DNA from: Bifidobacterium asteroides
GTDB taxonomy: Bacteria > Actinomycetota > Actinomycetes > Actinomycetales > Bifidobacteriaceae
NCBI RefSeq assembly: GCF_003202755.1
Contig: NZ_QGLK01000004.1
Span: forward strand, 372,001-436,000
Direction: 5' to 3'
Length of the DNA: 64,000 nucleotides
The notes under the pieces were generated by a model, which saw nothing but the letters and a program-made list of their open reading frames with translations, ran no database searches and was not told the origin of the DNA. The translations under genes were made by a program, and so were the position numbers. The stretch's first letter is position 1, and each line of letters opens with the position of its first letter. Below, piece by piece: positions 31,008 through 39,861 of the stretch.

Positions 31008-31940
31008 ATGGACGATACCATTCTGGATATTAACCATGCCAGCAAACGGTTCGGCCGCTTCCAGGCACTCGACGATCTCAGCCTTTCCATAAACAAGGGC
31101 GAGGTCTACGGACTGATCGGCGAGAATGGCGCTGGCAAAACCACTCTGATGCGTCTGATCACCGGGCTCTCCCCCATTCAGGGGGGAACCATAAGGATGA
31201 TGGGGCACACAATTGGCAAGGACAGCCGCATACTAAGCAGAATAGGCTCGATCATTGAGGCTCCGGCCGCCTTCAAAAAACTGACCGTCAGCCAGAATAT
31301 GAAGCTGACAGCCATCCAGCACGGGCTGGCCGACGACAAGGCCATCGATCAGACCATCGACTTCGTCGGCCTGAGCGAAAAGGCCAAGACTCGGGCCGGT
31401 CACCTCTCTCTTGGCCAGCGTCAGCGCCTGGGGTTGGCCATGGCCATCCTCACACGGCCTGATTTCCTGATTCTGGACGAGCCCATCAACGGCCTGGACC
31501 CGGCAGGAATTATGGAATTCAGAACACTCCTGGACAGGCTCAACAAGGAACGCCAGACGACCATTCTCATCTCCAGTCACATTCTGAGCGAACTCTATCT
31601 GGTCTCCTCCCGGTTCGGATTCATCAGCCACGGCCGCCTGATCAAGGAAGTCAACAAGGATGAACTGGACCGAATCAATCAGAATGGACTGTTGATCGAC
31701 GTGGACCAGAGCTCCAGGGCCGCCATGCTCCTGGATCGCCAGGGAATCGGCCCCTTCCAAGTCCTTGACGACCATCAGATTCTGATCAAGCAAGGGAATC
31801 TGGAACCGGGACCCATCAACAGTCTTCTTGTTCAGGAAGGCATCCTGGTCAATCAAATCAGCCAGCAGAAGGGATCACTGGAGGAATATTTCGCGGATCT
31901 GCTCGACAAGGATTCTCAAGAGCCTAGGAGACAACAATGA
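31008..31940 (+). CDS. ABC exporter ATP-binding protein (BcrA/lantibiotic-resistance type)
   Basis: A 310-residue ATPase. Walker A GENGAGKTTLMRL, Q-loop region before IIEAPAAFKKLTV, signature LSLGQRQRLGLAMA, Walker B FLILDEPINGLDPAGI and H-loop ISSHILSEL are all in place. The C-terminal 90 residues form the accessory region common in BcrA-type subunits. GAAAGGA precedes the ATG at good distance. Stop and the permease start overlap by four bases. Together with the adjacent two-component system this fits a peptide-antibiotic detoxification module (bacitracin or lantibiotic), though the substrate is not proven by sequence. Confidence 0.92.
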   Translation: MDDTILDINHASKRFGRFQALDDLSLSINKGEVYGLIGENGAGKTTLMRLITGLSPIQGGTIRMMGHTIGKDSRILSRIGSIIEAPAAFKKLTVSQNMKLTAIQHGLADDKAIDQTIDFVGLSEKAKTRAGHLSLGQRQRLGLAMAILTRPDFLILDEPINGLDPAGIMEFRTLLDRLNKERQTTILISSHILSELYLVSSRFGFISHGRLIKEVNKDELDRINQNGLLIDVDQSSRAAMLLDRQGIGPFQVLDDHQILIKQGNLEPGPINSLLVQEGILVNQISQQKGSLEEYFADLLDKDSQEPRRQQ

Positions 31941-32713
31941 TTAACCAGATCAGGGCAGACTTTTACAGACAGCGACGCTCCATCGGCATGCTGATTCTGC
32001 TGATTGCCACTGTGGCACTCGGCATAGTGACCACATGGAGCAAGACGACCATAGGAATCACCACCGGGGGCGAAGAATACGCTCATCAACTGTCGGCAAT
32101 CGAACGCCAGGGCTGGACAGTCAGAACAGGCCTGCAAGCAGGTGCCGCCTCCGCCTCGTCCCTGGTTTACTTTTACATCGCGGTCTTCGTTATCGTCATT
32201 GGTTCGGAATACAGCCAGCACACTTTGAAGAACACGCTGACATCAGGCATCTCACGAATACAGTTCATCCTAGGCAAGTACGTGACCATCCTGATTGACA
32301 TCATCCTCCTGACCCTGTGCTACTTCATCACCATCCTGATCACCGGTCTGGCTCTAGGAAGGAAGCCGGGGGGCGACTGGGGCGTCTTGGGCAAGGATGT
32401 GGCCGTCATGACCCTACTGGTGAGCTTCTGCGTTTCCGTCATCATCAGTCTGGGCATCGTCCTCTTGATCATTGCCAAATCCCTGGTAGCCCCAGCGGTG
32501 GTGATCGTGATATGGCCCGTGCTGATCGGCCTCGTAGAGTTGACAGCAAAATGGCAGTGGCTGAAATACTTCGACTTCGTCGGGTTCGGCGAACAGATCG
32601 TTCTGAACACTCTGAAGGCCGATCAGGCCTGGATCTATGCCGGAGCATCCGTGGGTGTGGTCCTGGCGGCCATCATCGGATCGGCTCTGATCATATCCAA
32701 GCAGGAGATCTAA
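31937..32713 (+). CDS. ABC-2 type permease of the exporter
   Basis: A 258-residue membrane protein with about six helices, starting MINQIRADFYRQRRSIGMLILLIAT and including a segment LVYFYIAVFVIVIGSEYSQHTLKNTLTSGISR typical of ABC-2 permeases that partner BcrA-like ATPases. It overlaps the ATPase gene by four bases. The stop codon is only six bases from the end of the converging glycosyltransferase gene, so there is no room for a separate terminator. Only one permease is seen, so a homodimer is expected. Confidence 0.88.
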   Translation: MINQIRADFYRQRRSIGMLILLIATVALGIVTTWSKTTIGITTGGEEYAHQLSAIERQGWTVRTGLQAGAASASSLVYFYIAVFVIVIGSEYSQHTLKNTLTSGISRIQFILGKYVTILIDIILLTLCYFITILITGLALGRKPGGDWGVLGKDVAVMTLLVSFCVSVIISLGIVLLIIAKSLVAPAVVIVIWPVLIGLVELTAKWQWLKYFDFVGFGEQIVLNTLKADQAWIYAGASVGVVLAAIIGSALIISKQEI

Positions 32714-32719
32714 GCCAGG

Positions 32720-33898
32720 TCAGGCTATACCTGCTCCGGCTCTTTGATCGCTGACGGCCTGCATGGCCATATGGGCAAAGGCCTTGACGGAGGCATCCAG
32801 GGAATAATGTTCCTTGGCATGTTCGGCGTAGCGTCCGGACCAGACTGCAAGGGCATCAGGATGGTCTATCCACCAGTCGATTTGCTCAGCCAGCGCCCAG
32901 GCCTTGCCAACCGGGAAGAGCGAATGCTGCGTCAGGGCGAAGTGTCCTGCGGCGCTCAGGTCGGATCGGGCAATGATCGGGACTGCGCCACAGGCCATCC
33001 CCTCCAGGACGCTGACCGATTCCAGATCCGCGATTGAGGGGTGGATAAGAAGATCGGCCCGCCTGAGCAGGTCGGGCATGGTCGCGTTCTGGTGGAATCC
33101 AATCGAGACCTGCATGCCGTCCAGCTGCCTGTCGGCTTCCGCCCTCAGTCGGCGCTCCATAGGCCCTGTGCCTGCTATGGTCAGGCTGATCCTGCGCCTG
33201 TTCCTGCACAGAGCCAAGGCTCGGATCAGGGTCAGATGGTCCTTTTCCCGGGCCAGCCTGCCGGAGGCCGCGACTTGGATCAGCCGGTCTGATCGCTGAC
33301 GCTCGTATCGGTCACGCTCATATCGGATCCCGGGGTTGAACCTAGGCTGGTACCCGTTGGATATGACATGCAGGTGGGCCTTGTACCCATGCGAGCGCAG
33401 CAGGTCGGCCGTCAGCTGGGTGGGGACGTGGATGTGCCCGACATGATCGTAAAGCCAGAACCGAAACAGCCTGTAAATGGCCGCATCCACCCCGGGTAGG
33501 TAGCGCAATGGGCCAGAGGAATAGGTGATGTTCTCAGGCTGAATGTGAAAGCCGGCGGTCACCGGTATGCCCATGGATCTAGCTTGGGACAGGGCGGCGC
33601 GGCCGAAGGCGAAGGGTTCGTAGATATGGACCAGGTCCACACCGGCAAAGGCCCGTCGGAAGAGTTCCGGATCAGCACGAGCGAAGCTCATCTGCTGCCT
33701 GGCCGCCACACGGGAGACCAGAGGGATTCGATGCACCCGCGCCGGATAATCTGTCGAGCCCACCCCCACCAGCCGGACCCGGTGCCCCAGCGCTTCCAGA
33801 CCCTGGGCGTATTGGATGGCGGAATTGGAGGTTCCGTTGCCCCTGTTGCCGAAGGAATCCAGAACCAGGGCCAGCGTCAGGCGATCATGATCCCTCAT
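32720..33898 (-). CDS. GT4-family glycosyltransferase
   Basis: A 392-residue GT-B glycosyltransferase. The N-domain has LALVLDSFGNRGNGTSNSAIQYAQGLEALGHRVRL (acceptor side), HIYEPFAFGRAAL and AGFHIQPENITYSSGP; the C-domain begins near residue 203 with QVAASGRLAREKDHLTLIRALAL, AGTGPMERRL and the EX7E-like SIADLESVSVLEGMACGAVPI. The pattern resembles glycosyltransferases that act on lipid acceptors, such as monoglucosyl-diacylglycerol synthases. The frame is open one codon further (TTG at 33901), but the ATG at 33898 is better placed after GGAGGG. It lies between the exporter and the methionine importer without obvious link to either. Confidence 0.88.
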   Translation of the reverse strand: MRDHDRLTLALVLDSFGNRGNGTSNSAIQYAQGLEALGHRVRLVGVGSTDYPARVHRIPLVSRVAARQQMSFARADPELFRRAFAGVDLVHIYEPFAFGRAALSQARSMGIPVTAGFHIQPENITYSSGPLRYLPGVDAAIYRLFRFWLYDHVGHIHVPTQLTADLLRSHGYKAHLHVISNGYQPRFNPGIRYERDRYERQRSDRLIQVAASGRLAREKDHLTLIRALALCRNRRRISLTIAGTGPMERRLRAEADRQLDGMQVSIGFHQNATMPDLLRRADLLIHPSIADLESVSVLEGMACGAVPIIARSDLSAAGHFALTQHSLFPVGKAWALAEQIDWWIDHPDALAVWSGRYAEHAKEHYSLDASVKAFAHMAMQAVSDQRAGAGIA

Positions 33899-33975
33899 CA
33901 ACGTTCCCTCCGCTGTTCAACAGTTGCAGACTTGGGCCGGACCAAGACAAGGCGACCACCAGATTGCACCCACTA

Positions 33976-34839
33976 TTAGTAGGAGAAGGCCGGGACGGCC
34001 GCACCACGATAGTAGCGGTTGATGGCATCGGCCACATATCGACTGTGGTAGGCGGAGACCAGAGCCTTGTAGGCAGGGTCGTTCTTGTCGGCCTGCCTGG
34101 CCACGATGATGTTGACATAGGGGTGATTGGCTGGCGATTTGAGATCGCCGGGCACCTGGTAAATCGCATCCTGGATCTTCATGCCGGCATCCAGGATGAA
34201 ATTGGTGTTGGTAATGCCGGCCGCATAGTCGGGCAGGACCTTGACGATTCCCGGCGGATCGACCTGGTCCAGGACCAGCCCGCGCGGGTTGTCGACGATG
34301 TCTTCGGGAACCGGCGTGGTGGCCTTGGGGTCTCGCAGACCGATCAGCCCGGCGCTGGCAAGCACCTTCAGGGACCGGCCCAAGTCAATGGGATCACTGG
34401 GAATGGCCAGCCGCTCGCCTCGCCCTATCTGGTCGACGCTCCGGTACTTCTTGGAGTACAGGTTGAGCGGTGAAATGTAGGTGTCACCAATGGCGGCAAA
34501 ACGGTACCCGTGCTGCTTGGACTCCTGCTCCAGAAAGGCATAATGCTGGAAGGCGTTAAGGTCGATCTCACCGTTGGACAGCGCCTGATTGGCGTAGCGC
34601 CCATATTGGAAGGACCGGAGCTTGATTTTTATGCCTGCCCGGCGCTGGTCCAGCTCGTGCTGAACGGCCTTCCAGATTTCCTCATCAGCATCACCCACCA
34701 GGCCGATGCTGATCTCCCGCTGGCCACGTTCGGGCTGGTTGACCTTGACATAGGCCACGCCCATCAGGACGGCGACCACCAGGATGACGACCGAGACAAC
34801 CGCCAGCTCTCGCTTGGCCCTGGTTCTTCTGGTGCTCAT
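33976..34839 (-). CDS. MetQ/NlpA-family substrate-binding protein, lipobox absent (second copy)
   Basis: A 287-residue NlpA-family binding protein. After a basic head it has one hydrophobic helix (VVSVVILVVAVLMGVAYV) and then the ligand-binding fold: EISIGLVGDADEEIWKAVQHEL, SFQYGRYANQALSNGEIDLNAFQHYAFLEQ, IPSDPIDLGRSLKVLASAGLIGLRDP and NTNFILDAG. No cysteine occurs in the signal region, so it cannot be a lipoprotein; it is probably held by an uncleaved membrane helix. AAGGAGGA precedes the ATG. It is the last gene of the metN-metI-metQ-metQ unit. The ligand is most likely L- or D-methionine, by family. Confidence 0.9.
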   Translation of the reverse strand: MSTRRTRAKRELAVVSVVILVVAVLMGVAYVKVNQPERGQREISIGLVGDADEEIWKAVQHELDQRRAGIKIKLRSFQYGRYANQALSNGEIDLNAFQHYAFLEQESKQHGYRFAAIGDTYISPLNLYSKKYRSVDQIGRGERLAIPSDPIDLGRSLKVLASAGLIGLRDPKATTPVPEDIVDNPRGLVLDQVDPPGIVKVLPDYAAGITNTNFILDAGMKIQDAIYQVPGDLKSPANHPYVNIIVARQADKNDPAYKALVSAYHSRYVADAINRYYRGAAVPAFSY

Positions 34840-34872
34840 ATCCGTCCTCCTTCATTGCTGGAACCTATCGCA

Positions 34873-35754
34873 TCAGGAAACCTTGAATGCCGGCAGGCAG
34901 GCGCCCTTGTAGACACGGACGATGGTGTCGGCTACGGGCTTGGAATGATAGGCGCGCACCACTGCGGCGTAGGTGGGGTTGTCCCGCTGATCCTTGGTGG
35001 TGACGATGATGTTGATATAAGGCTTGTTGGCCGGGTTCTGCAGATCGTAGGGAACCTCGTGGATGGCATCGTGCACGCTGCGACCTGCATCGACCACAAA
35101 GTTGGCATTGGTGACACCACCTGCGTAGTCGGGCAGCAGGTTGAGGATACCGGCCGGGTCCACCTGCTCGATATGCAGATGCTTGGGATTGTCCACCACA
35201 TCCTCGGGCAGCGGGTTGGTGGCCTTGGGGTCGCGCAGACCTATCAGCTTGGCATCGGCCAGGACCTTCAGTGCCCGGCCCATGTTGGTGGCATTGTTGG
35301 GGATGGCCACCCTGTCGCCGTCCTGGAACTGCGAGGGCTTGGCATAGCGCTGCGAGTAGAGGTTCATGGGCGAGATATAGGTATTGCCAAGCACGGCCAG
35401 CTGATAGTGGTTGGTTTTCACATCGTCCTCCAGGTAGGCGTAATGCTGGGCGGCGTTGAAGTCCACCTCGCGGTTGGCTGTGGCCTGGTTGACGTAGATG
35501 GCGTCCTGGAAAGGCTTGAGTTCGATTCTGATGTGTTCGCCCCGCCGATCCAGCTCTGTCTGGACGGCCTTCCAGATCTGATCGTCCGAACTGCCGATGA
35601 CGCCGACCTTGACGACCTTGACATCGGCACCCACCTGGTTCAGACGGATATCAGTACCGACCACCAGCACCAGCAGGAGGACGATGACCAGGCTGAGTGC
35701 CGCCAACTGGATCTTGGCTCTGTTCTTTTTGCCGACGCGACTACGACCGACCAC
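34873..35754 (-). CDS. MetQ/NlpA-family substrate-binding protein, lipobox absent (first copy)
   Basis: A 293-residue paralogue of the next gene, sharing the same order of motifs: VVKVGVIGSSDDQIWKAVQTEL, PFQDAIYVNQATANREVDFNAAQHYAYLED, IPNNATNMGRALKVLADAKLIGLRDP and NANFVVDAG. The N-terminal hydrophobic stretch (LAALSLVIVLLLVLVVGT) has no lipobox cysteine; the only cysteine lies near the C-terminus. Translation probably starts at the GTG complementary to 35752-35754. It lies 25 bases downstream of metI and 33 bases before the second copy. The residues expected to contact ligand differ between the copies (for example SFQYGRYANQ against PFQDAIYVNQ), so ligand range may differ. Confidence 0.9.
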   Translation of the reverse strand: MVGRSRVGKKNRAKIQLAALSLVIVLLLVLVVGTDIRLNQVGADVKVVKVGVIGSSDDQIWKAVQTELDRRGEHIRIELKPFQDAIYVNQATANREVDFNAAQHYAYLEDDVKTNHYQLAVLGNTYISPMNLYSQRYAKPSQFQDGDRVAIPNNATNMGRALKVLADAKLIGLRDPKATNPLPEDVVDNPKHLHIEQVDPAGILNLLPDYAGGVTNANFVVDAGRSVHDAIHEVPYDLQNPANKPYINIIVTTKDQRDNPTYAAVVRAYHSKPVADTIVRVYKGACLPAFKVS

Positions 35755-35779
35755 GATAATCTGACCTTTCCCCGGTTGC

Positions 35780-36460
35780 TCAGTGTTCGACGACCTCGGC
35801 CAGAAGCCGGCCGAACAGTTCGATCAGGGCTATGAAGATGACCAACACAATGATGGTGGCGATGGTCACGTCGTTCATGGACCGCTGGTAGCCCAGACGG
35901 ATGGCAAAGTCACCTAGACCGCCGCCGCCCACGATGCCCACGGTGGCGGTCTCGCCCACCAGGCTGACGATGGTGATGGTGGTCACCCTGATGATTGAGG
36001 GGATGCCCTCACGCAGGTAGACGTGCCAGATGATCTGCCAGGTGGTCATGCCCATGGATTCCGCCGCCTCAACATACCCGGGGTCCAGACCAGCAAGGGC
36101 CGACTCGATCTGCCGGGAGAAGAAGGGAGTGATGCCTACAACCAGCGGGAAAATCGCCCCCTTGGGCCCGATGGCCGTACCCATGAGCATCCTGGTCACC
36201 GGCACCAGGGCCGCCGCCAGAATGATGAAGGGGATGGAGCGGAAGAGGTCGATCAGTTTGTCCAGGATGGTGAAGACCAGGCCGTTGTGGCGGATGCCGT
36301 CACGTCGGCTGATGATCAGCCCCACCCCGATGACCAGAGCAAACAGGAAGGAAATCACCCCGGAGACGCCGACCATGACCAGGGTCTGAACCATGCTGCT
36401 GAAGAACTCTGGCAGCCGGCTCATGACGTTGGGGAACCAGTTGGTAAGCAGGGACGTCAT
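35780..36460 (-). CDS. metI: Methionine-type ABC transporter permease
   Basis: A 226-residue permease with five membrane helices and the EAA loop ESALAGLDPGYVEAAESMGMTTWQIIWHVYL that docks on MetN. Opening residues [33 protein letters not shown] and the C-terminal VGGGGLGDFAIRLGYQR match MetI proteins. It overlaps metN by four bases (ATGA), so translation is coupled. Length is normal. It would transport methionine, or related sulfur amino acids or dipeptides, in partnership with the two binding proteins downstream. Confidence 0.94.
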   Translation of the reverse strand: MTSLLTNWFPNVMSRLPEFFSSMVQTLVMVGVSGVISFLFALVIGVGLIISRRDGIRHNGLVFTILDKLIDLFRSIPFIILAAALVPVTRMLMGTAIGPKGAIFPLVVGITPFFSRQIESALAGLDPGYVEAAESMGMTTWQIIWHVYLREGIPSIIRVTTITIVSLVGETATVGIVGGGGLGDFAIRLGYQRSMNDVTIATIIVLVIFIALIELFGRLLAEVVEH

Positions 36461-37509
36461 GACTTGAGAACCTCGATTCCGATGTTGCGAGAGCGCAGGT
36501 ATTCCATGGCCTGGCGGATGTTTTCAGGGTCGCCGCCCATCCTGACCACCAGTCCGCCCAGGGGCGCGCCCTCCACCACATCGATGTCGCCGAAGATGAT
36601 GTTGACGTCCAGGTTGTAGCGACGGCTGATGGTGGAGACCAGGGCCTCGGAGACCTCCTTGGAGACATAGGACATGCGCATGAGGATCTGCCCGGGTTCA
36701 AGGGCCACCAGAGGCGAATCGGCGGCCATCAGATCCTTGACCTTGTCCAGGTTGGATGTGGTGGCCACGAAGGATTTGGTCAGCTGGGCCCTGGGGTCTG
36801 CAAAAACGTCGAAGACCCTGCCCTGCTCCACGATGACGCCCTGATCGATGACCGCCACCCGGTTGCAGATCTGCCTGATGACCGACATCTCGTGGGTGAT
36901 CATGATCACGGTGATGCCCAGCTGGTCATGCAGATCACGCAGCAGTTGAAGAATGGAGCGCGTGGTGGTCGGGTCCAGTGCGCTGGTGGCCTCGTCGCTG
37001 AGCAGGATATCCGGCTCGTTGGCCAGGGCTCGGGCGATGGCCACCCGCTGCTGCTGGCCGCCGGAGAGCTCAGCGGGATAATGATCAGCAAGCTCGGTCA
37101 GTCCCACCAATTCCAGAAGCTCGGACACCCGGGCCCGTCGAGACGCACGGTCACGACCATTCCCCCGCAGGGGAAGGCCCACATTGTCAGCCACCGTCCT
37201 GGAGGGCATCAGGTTGAAGTGCTGGAAGATCATGCCCGTACGACGCCTCAAGTCCCTCAGCTCGGCCGGAGCCAGGTCCTTGACCTCGCGGCCACGAACC
37301 TTGACGCTGCCCGAATCATAATCCTCCAGCCCGTTGATGCAGCGGACAAGAGTGGACTTGCCCGCCCCGCTCAGTCCGATGATGCCAAAAATATCCCCAG
37401 TCTCGACGGTCAGATCGATATCGGCCAGGGCCGTCTTGTCTTCGTCGTCGTCGCTGTGATAGGTCTTGGTCAGGTGCTCCATCCGCACCGCCGGTGTCCG
37501 CTCGCTCAC
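36457..37509 (-). CDS. metN: Methionine-type ABC transporter ATP-binding protein with NIL domain
   Basis: A 350-residue ATPase. Walker [14 protein letters not shown], signature [15 protein letters not shown], Walker [14 protein letters not shown] and H-loop ITHEM are present. The last 90 residues form the ACT-like NIL domain ([19 protein letters not shown] to the end), which in E. coli MetN binds methionine and inhibits transport. The frame is open to a TTG at 37569, but GTG 37509 ([17 protein letters not shown]) follows GGCGGGAAC and fits the family start; the upstream 20 codons look non-coding. It is divergent from purT. No S-box or T-box leader was recognised in the 135 bases between them. 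Confidence 0.94.
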   Translation of the reverse strand: MSERTPAVRMEHLTKTYHSDDDEDKTALADIDLTVETGDIFGIIGLSGAGKSTLVRCINGLEDYDSGSVKVRGREVKDLAPAELRDLRRRTGMIFQHFNLMPSRTVADNVGLPLRGNGRDRASRRARVSELLELVGLTELADHYPAELSGGQQQRVAIARALANEPDILLSDEATSALDPTTTRSILQLLRDLHDQLGITVIMITHEMSVIRQICNRVAVIDQGVIVEQGRVFDVFADPRAQLTKSFVATTSNLDKVKDLMAADSPLVALEPGQILMRMSYVSKEVSEALVSTISRRYNLDVNIIFGDIDVVEGAPLGGLVVRMGGDPENIRQAMEYLRSRNIGIEVLKS

Positions 37510-37644
37510 GTTCCCGCCTTCCCTGGTCGACTGGATGACATGGTAATCGTCCCGGCGGCCAGTGGACAAGCAGGCCTCTATAGATGTCGTTTATAGGCAT
37601 GTATCGATAATTCACCTGCTTGGTCTACGGGTCGGTGGCAGAAT

Positions 37645-38952
37645 ATGGGTATGAGCGCATCCGGTCAGCAGCGGATTATCAACACTATCAATCCCGGGGA
37701 GCGACCGTTCGGCTCTCCTCTGGGTCCAAGACCCACACGGGTCCTTCTCTTAGGGGCCGGCGAACTCGGCCGCGAAATTGCCATCAGCCTTATGCGGCTG
37801 GGGGCTTGGGTGGGTGCGGCGGACTCATATCCCGGCGCACCGGCCACCCAGGTGGCTCATGCCGGCTATCAGGTGAAGATGAGCGATCCGCAGGCCCTGG
37901 AGGACCTGATCGACAAGATCCAGCCCGATTTGATCGTGCCTGAAGTGGAGGCCATTGCCACAGACCGCCTGGTCGGTGCCGCGGCCCGGGGCATCCAGGT
38001 GGTGCCTGCCGCCCCCCTGGCGGCCATGTGCATGGACCGCCGGGCTCTGCGCGTCTTCGCCCACGAGCAGGTGGGCCTGCCCACCACCCCCTACCGATTC
38101 GCCGACTCCCCCGAAGAGCTGGCCAGCGCAGCGGACCAGGTGGGCTACCCCTGCATGGTCAAACCCCTGATGAGCTCCTCCGGCCACGGACAGACCCTGG
38201 TACGGAGCAGGGAGGGTTTGTCGCAAGCATGGAATTCGGCACTGACCCAAGGCCGGGCAGCCAGCAGGCACCAGGGCAAGGCCGAGGTCATCGTGGAGGC
38301 CCTGGCCCCCCTGGCCCATGAGCTGACTGTTCTGACCGTGGCCTCCTGCGCCGGCGTGGCCCCCTGCACGCCCATCGGCCAGCGTCAGGAGGACGGGGAC
38401 TACCGCCTCTCCTGGCAACCTGCGGATCTGAATCCTGACATCCTGCAGCAGGCCCGGAGTATGGCCACCCGGTTGGTTGAGGCCATGACCTCCCTGGCCC
38501 GCCAGAGTGGCGAGACCGGTTGGGGTATTTACGGAGTGGAGATCTTCGTCCTGCGCGACGGCTCGCTGCTCTTCAACGAGGTAGCACCACGCCCCCATGA
38601 CACCGGTATGGTGACTATGATTTCCCAACGGCTGACCGAGTTCGACCTACACGCCCGGGCCATCCTGGGCATTCCCGTCCATCAGGAGGATCTGACCCTG
38701 AGTCTGCCGAAGGGCACATGTGCGGTCAGCAGACCCATCCTGGTCAGGGGCCAGGGACCGGTCAGCTTCCAAGGTTTGCCGCAGGCCCTGGATCACCCAG
38801 GCACTGATCTGCGCATCTTCTCCAAGCCGGAAGTGCATGGTCAGCGTCGCATGGGCGTAGTCCTGGCCCTGGGTCCTGACCTGCAGACCGCCACCGAACG
38901 TGCCGAAGCTGTGGTCAAAGATCTGAAACCCCGGGTAGGCGCGGGGATGTAA
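37645..38952 (+). CDS. purT: Formate-dependent phosphoribosylglycinamide formyltransferase
   Basis: ATP-grasp enzyme that makes formyl-GAR from GAR, ATP and formate, the folate-independent alternative to PurN. The 435-residue protein has the N-terminal [34 protein letters not shown], the ATP-grasp motifs [13 protein letters not shown] and [26 protein letters not shown], and the C-terminal lid with [18 protein letters not shown]. Formate is available in bifidobacteria from pyruvate formate-lyase, which fits this choice. It is the first gene of the purine run, 77 bases ahead of purC. ATG 37645 and ATG 37651 are both possible starts. Confidence 0.96.
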   Translation: MGMSASGQQRIINTINPGERPFGSPLGPRPTRVLLLGAGELGREIAISLMRLGAWVGAADSYPGAPATQVAHAGYQVKMSDPQALEDLIDKIQPDLIVPEVEAIATDRLVGAAARGIQVVPAAPLAAMCMDRRALRVFAHEQVGLPTTPYRFADSPEELASAADQVGYPCMVKPLMSSSGHGQTLVRSREGLSQAWNSALTQGRAASRHQGKAEVIVEALAPLAHELTVLTVASCAGVAPCTPIGQRQEDGDYRLSWQPADLNPDILQQARSMATRLVEAMTSLARQSGETGWGIYGVEIFVLRDGSLLFNEVAPRPHDTGMVTMISQRLTEFDLHARAILGIPVHQEDLTLSLPKGTCAVSRPILVRGQGPVSFQGLPQALDHPGTDLRIFSKPEVHGQRRMGVVLALGPDLQTATERAEAVVKDLKPRVGAGM

Positions 38953-39029
38953 CCCCGGCTTGCTATGGTGGTCGTGTCCCAAGCAGTGCAGAAGTTTCCA
39001 ATTCGCAACAAACTCGAGGAAGGCGAACA

Positions 39030-39782
39030 GTGGAAAAGTTGGGAATGCGCTATCAAGGCAAAGCCAAGAAACTGTACGAGACGGATGATCCGGACATACT
39101 CTGGGTTGAGTACACTGACCAGGCCACCGCGGGGAACGGGGCCAAAAAGGCCAATATCGAAGGCAAGGCCAGACTGAACAACAGGATCACCACGGTGATA
39201 TTCTCCCTGCTGTCCCGCCGGGGCATACCCAGCCACTTCGTACGCAGCATCTCGGACACCGAACAGCTCAACCGTCGGCTGGACATGTTCCCCCTGGAGA
39301 TTGTCATGCGCAACCGGGCCGCTGGCTCCTTCGCCCAACGGTACGGGGTTGCGGAAGGCACCGCCTTGAAGCAGCCGGTGCTGGAGTTCTTCTACAAGTC
39401 CGATCCCCTGGATGATCCGTTCATCAACCGGGACGACATTCTGGCCCTGGGACTGGCCACTGAGCAGGATCTGGACATCATCGCCGCTAAGACCCGGGAG
39501 ATCAACGGGGCGCTGACCGGCATCTTCCGCGCCATCAACGTGGAGCTGGTGGACTTCAAGATCGAAATGGGCAAGACCAGTTCGGGCATCATCCTTCTCG
39601 GCGACGAGATCACCCCCGACACCTGCAGGCTCTGGGCTATCAGCAACAATAATGACGGCCAGGTCACCCACTTGGACAAGGACCTCTTCCGCAGGGACCT
39701 GGGCAGCATCATTCCGGCTTATCAAACCATTCTGGATGGGCTTACCGAATTGGAGGAGCGCGAAAGCCAATCGAATAGCTGA
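39030..39782 (+). CDS. purC: SAICAR synthetase
   Basis: Joins aspartate to CAIR with ATP, the eighth step of IMP synthesis. The 250-residue protein shows [65 protein letters not shown] and [12 protein letters not shown]. It starts at a GTG preceded by GAGGAAGG. A terminator-like hairpin follows directly, separating it from purL by 79 bases, so purL may be partly uncoupled from purT-purC. Confidence 0.96.
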   Translation: MEKLGMRYQGKAKKLYETDDPDILWVEYTDQATAGNGAKKANIEGKARLNNRITTVIFSLLSRRGIPSHFVRSISDTEQLNRRLDMFPLEIVMRNRAAGSFAQRYGVAEGTALKQPVLEFFYKSDPLDDPFINRDDILALGLATEQDLDIIAAKTREINGALTGIFRAINVELVDFKIEMGKTSSGIILLGDEITPDTCRLWAISNNNDGQVTHLDKDLFRRDLGSIIPAYQTILDGLTELEERESQSNS

Positions 39783-39791
39783 ATCGGTCGA

Positions 39792-39824
39792 CCCGGAAGC
39801 GAGCATATCGCCTCCGGGTTTTTC
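39792..39824 (+). terminator. Intrinsic terminator or attenuator between purC and purL
   Basis: ACCCGGA-A-GCGA pairs with TCGC-C-TCCGGGT (one mismatch) and is followed by TTTTC. It begins 10 bases past the purC stop and ends 37 bases before the purL start, inside an otherwise continuous purine run. Confidence 0.75.
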
Positions 39825-39861
39825 ATTGGTCCCCAAACAGTCCATCGCGAAAGGATCTATT

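Noticed and set aside
34510-35835. 441-codon plus-strand frame opposite both MetQ genes
   Set aside because: It spans two real genes and their gap; the repeat within it only reflects the paralogy on the other strand.
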